Origin: Cladocopium goreaui
Taxonomy: Eukaryota > Sar > Dinophyceae > Suessiales > Symbiodiniaceae
NCBI GenBank assembly: GCA_947184155.2
Contig: CAMXCT020001768.1
Span: forward strand, 620,001-684,000
Direction: 5' to 3'
Length of the DNA: 64,000 bases
The position numbers were made by a program, and so were the translations under genes. Position 1 is the first letter of the stretch. Each line of letters opens with the position of its first letter. The notes beneath the pieces were generated by a model. The model was given only the letters and a program-made list of their open reading frames with translations, was not told the origin of the DNA and made no database searches. Positions 60,902 through 64,000 of this stretch are shown in pieces.

Positions 60902-63780
60902 AAAGCCAGGTACCCCCCGATCACAACGGAGGAGAGAAAGCAACCGAACAATTAAGACAAGACGGTGGAAAGAGACAAGGCCGATGAACCGCCCGCAGCG
61001 ACACAATGAAACTACCCCGAGAGCCTAATCTGCAAGGGATAGCAGGGAGAGTTGCCGCAGAGCACAGTACCAATACGGGCTCTAGGCTGGGGCGAGGAGA
61101 CGCACCTATATTCACCAATTTGAGCCATAAAGAGCAACGATACGCACCAAGTCGATCCAACATGCCTAGTACAGCTAGAGGATTCCCCAACCTACATATC
61201 CTTGCCCAAGCGAATATGAGTTCTTAGGGGCCAAACTCTTCACAATCTCTTGCAGTAGGATCTTCTTATTGTACCAAAAGTGAGACTAATAGATGGACTA
61301 ATCAACCGGGATCAAGGATGCAAAGTGACACACCACTATCATGATCAGGAACACGTCAATCGAATCGGCTGGTGCTCACTCCTTTGCTGATGCGAGCTAC
61401 GAGCAGTACCTTAAGTGGCATTAGTCACCTGATCCAGCCATGTTTCCGGACGGGTCAGCCCAGCTGGTCGGTGGAGTTCCTGTCTAATTCGAACCGGTGG
61501 ATAGAGGCCTGCCAATATTCGTCTCCATCGGTGCGAAGTGTAACACCCTCGCATGTGTTGCGGTCCGGTACTACGATACTTCTGGACTATACTGCCCAGG
61601 AGGAGCGTGGCATGCTCCGTCATGGCAGTACCGTCAAGACTTGATTGTGCAGACCCTTCTGCTGTTCTCCGGCTCTGAGTATCTTGGCCTTGGGGAAGTA
61701 GATCAGCCACTGTATCCTCTGGGCCTTGAGCAAAGGATATTTGCACGACGTTGACCGATTCATGGCGTGACAAGAAGCCGAACCAATACCAGGGATGGTC
61801 ACAAAGAGATTTTTTTTTCCTCGAGTTTGGCCGATGTCGCGCTAAAGGCTCGGTCCTTACATGAGAATAAGCTGGAAATGCATGTGCAAGGACAAAAGGT
61901 CCTTGAGTCGGCAAATCGATTGAAGCAACAAAAACGAAAACCACAACCAAACCAAAAACGACGACCCGCAAATCCCCCAGCCAGACTTGCGTTTCGCCAG
62001 CGGAAACAGCGAAGCAAACGGCAGAAACAAAACAAAAACCACAAAACGGGGCCAGAGCCCAAACAAAAACACCCACCGAATCGATTTGCCATTGGACGCA
62101 GTGGCTTATCCACTGCATCACTATCAAAAACATGCCAAATGAATTAGGGATCACGGCTGTCCAGGCAGACATGAAGGCCTTAGCTTGGGAGTTTACCCTA
62201 GCATGAGCCAAGCTGTACACGAAAGCAGGGCTACGATTAAAGCCTCTCTCAGAGTCCTCTCAAATCAACTCGTCAATGGGCCTTCATGGACATAGTAGTC
62301 GTCATCATATCTGTCAGGCGCGATCACGAAGCCGTGATGTTGAGAAATCAGATCCCCCCCTAGAGGGGGGGGACAGTGATGGCAAAGTAAAAAGAACAAG
62401 GTCAAGTAAGCAAGAAAGGCAGAGCAAAGAGACGGCCTTTACGGGCACCAGGCGATACGGCTGTCCTGAGTCACCTTAGTGGGTCACAAGAATGCTGTGT
62501 CAGTGCCTCTCCAGTCAGTACCAAAAGTAAACAGACAAGAATCAACCAGATCACCGATGTTCGTACATTCAATCTAAGCTCCATTCATTCGTTCCTGAGT
62601 GAGAGCAGGGGAGAGTAAACAAGCAGAGGAAGGCACGCAAGGTCCACCAGAGACGCAAACAGGCAAAAAGGAGACCCAGCAAGAGCACAACCGGACAACC
62701 AGACCAAGCGGCAACCAGACAGGAGGGGGGTGCCGGGGAGGCAGAGGAGGACAGGGGCGGAGAAGGCTGCACCAATCACATTAGAATAGCAATAGTGCAG
62801 CTTAGCGGAATCCAATATGGGAACTGGATCATCATCACGATGAATACCTCAGTATGGCCAAACTAAGCTCCCTGACGTCACAGTGACATGGTGTAGAGGG
62901 TGAAGACCCCACACAGGGCCAGTAGCCTTTGTTGCCATGAGACGAATGACGGAAGGATGGCAAAGCTCAACCACACTCCCAGCATGAAGGCAGGGCAACT
63001 AAGCCGTCACAGCTGCAACCAGATACCCAGAGGGAGGTACCAGCAAACCAAGGTACAAGCTGGACCAGAGCACCAAACAAGACAACCCGCGGGGGAGGGA
63101 AAGCAAAGGGGACAGAGAAAGGAACCAAAACAAAAGAGGGCAAACAACAAAGGAAGCAACAGGGCCCACCCAAGCACAGCGAGGAGCGCAACAAAACCAG
63201 GAAGACAACGAGGCGCACCAACAGGAGCAAAACACCAACACAATCCCACGAGCCCCGCAGGGCAACTCATGCAGGGAACCACAAGACCACCAAAGGGACA
63301 GGGCAGCACAGACCATACTTGTGCAGAGCGTAGTGCGCTTGACCAAAGTAAAGGTAAGAAGCAAACCGAAGAGAAACCACGGAAAAGGGGCGTGCACACA
63401 ACAAGAAGGAACAGAAACAAAGAAATGAATTGAAGGAGTACGAGTGCACCTGTCACGTCTACGGACAGACACGCAAGTACAGAGAAAACCTAGCCCAAAC
63501 ACCATACACTTGGGAGAATGGGGCACCAGTGCACCTGTCACGTCTATGGACAGATACGCCAGTGGAAATGAAAAACCCAAATGATCAAAACAGGTGAGGG
63601 ACTTGCCGGACAAGGAGGAGCCAAGATTAGGTCCCTACCGGAGCAAAAAGGGCCCCACCCAACCGCAGCAAGGGGGGGCCAAAAGAGAAAACTGTATCAG
63701 GCCGGAATATCAGGCCGGAAGGACACTGAGACAATGCAAAGGGTGCGACCCAGGAGCCAGTGGGGGAGGAGGAAGAAAGG
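60440..63780. other. Strongly strand-asymmetric, A-depleted (minus) tract
   Basis: Long stretches of the plus strand (for example 60581-60880, 62600-62770 and 63030-63440) contain almost no T. The minus strand therefore lacks A, and with it nearly all stops and ATGs, which keeps several minus frames open and makes them spell hydrophobic Leu/Phe/Cys/Ser-rich peptides. I regard these as composition artefacts or leaders rather than ordinary genes. Between 61000 and 62560 the composition is closer to normal and no gene is supported. Confidence 0.7.
63450..63554. repeat. Hairpin repeat family 2 (two copies)
   Basis: 63450-63469 and 63535-63554 read CTGT, CACGTCTAYGG, ACAGA, preceded by GTGCAC. 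CTGT pairs with ACAG around the same GTCTA(C/T)GG core as family 1. The two stem sequences therefore differ by a compensating base pair. Confidence 0.85.
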
Positions 63781-63783
63781 AGG

Positions 63784-63999
63784 CTATGTCTGACTTCGTG
63801 TAGTGTATTCGAGGTGGTGTTGCTTGTCTGCTCGGAGAGTATCATTCCAGCTGTTCCCAATGGCAAAGGAGACAGGGTTCTCCGTTTCATTCCTTGCAGC
63901 CAGGCGACGTAGTTCGTTGCATTTAGTTTCAAAAGTAGCCACGTCATTATCTGGTGCTCTTCTGCGTAGTTTCCGATCAGGGAAGACGCGCTCTCGCAC
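63784..63999 (-). CDS. C-terminal end of an ORF running off the window
   Basis: A 71-residue frame ending at 63784 with natural composition (FETKCNELRRLAARNETENP, VSFAIGNSWNDTLRADKQ). It is open to the window edge, so its start lies beyond 64000. I do not recognise it. It precedes, on the same strand, the A-depleted tract and the DxD ORF, and may be part of the same element or gene cluster. Confidence 0.4.
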   Translation of the reverse strand: MRERVFPDRKLRRRAPDNDVATFETKCNELRRLAARNETENPVSFAIGNSWNDTLRADKQHHLEYTTRSQT

Positions 64000-64000
64000 G

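Noticed and set aside
61411..62220. A 269-codon minus-strand frame
   Set aside because: Runs through an A-depleted segment where stops are unlikely; no motif, and the composition changes abruptly along it.
1..64000. tRNA, rRNA and spliced-leader genes
   Set aside because: I looked for tRNA-like arms with an anticodon, conserved rRNA words and the dinoflagellate spliced-leader sequence and saw none. A covariance-model scan would be needed to exclude diverged copies.

Overview
The window looks like nuclear DNA of a dinoflagellate of the Symbiodinium type. This is inferred from several traits seen together. Host-like exons are short and sit in AT-rich, microsatellite-laden DNA. Some introns appear to start with GC or GA rather than GT. 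Retroelement ORFs are GC-rich and of kinds I associate with these algae. Every coding feature I can support lies on the minus strand, which fits the unidirectional gene blocks of dinoflagellates. I see no rRNA, tRNA, CRISPR array or bacterial operon.

Layout. 1-8.9 kb: microsatellites, a terminal-inverted-repeat element carrying a 45-bp minisatellite (751-1580), a 1.7-kb AT tract (2440-4180) and scattered minus-strand exons, including part of a multi-pass membrane-protein gene (4.9-7.05 kb). 9.03-18.89 kb: a complete LINE-type retrotransposon with a 15-bp target duplication, inserted into a small inverted-repeat element (8941-9027 plus 18890-18919). A second copy of that small element at 21491-21589 shows the uninterrupted form. 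The LINE encodes, in order, a C5-cytosine DNA methyltransferase; a protein with an Ulp1-like cysteine-protease signature and a C-terminal coiled coil; and an APE endonuclease-reverse transcriptase-zinc knuckle-RNase H polyprotein now broken by two frameshifts. 19.2-31.4 kb: more candidate host exons (one TIR-like), tandem repeats and small inverted-repeat elements. 31.7-47.6 kb: element-rich DNA and an ankyrin-repeat gene whose eight internal exons are each exactly 99 nt and encode one repeat. The locus grew by segmental duplication and was then invaded by TA-flanked inverted-repeat elements. 50.8-57.3 kb: a DIRS-like tyrosine-recombinase retrotransposon (gag-like, RT-RNase H, a second and different SAM methyltransferase, tyrosine recombinase) with split direct repeats at its 3' end. 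57.8-64 kb: a DxD-containing protein followed by a dinoflagellate-type unknown protein, then a 3.4-kb tract whose minus strand is strongly depleted of A and punctuated by covarying 20-21-bp hairpins, then the end of another ORF.

Main point: two unrelated retrotransposons in one window each carry their own SAM-dependent methyltransferase, and both carry a GEAxxPGP peptide next to a catalytic domain. Capture of a cytosine methyltransferase by dinoflagellate retrotransposons has been reported (de Mendoza and colleagues, 2018). The protease-like domain, the AUG-free and stop-free leader in front of the endonuclease, and the shared peptide are the parts I do not know to be described. All splice junctions given here are read by eye from motifs and reading frame.
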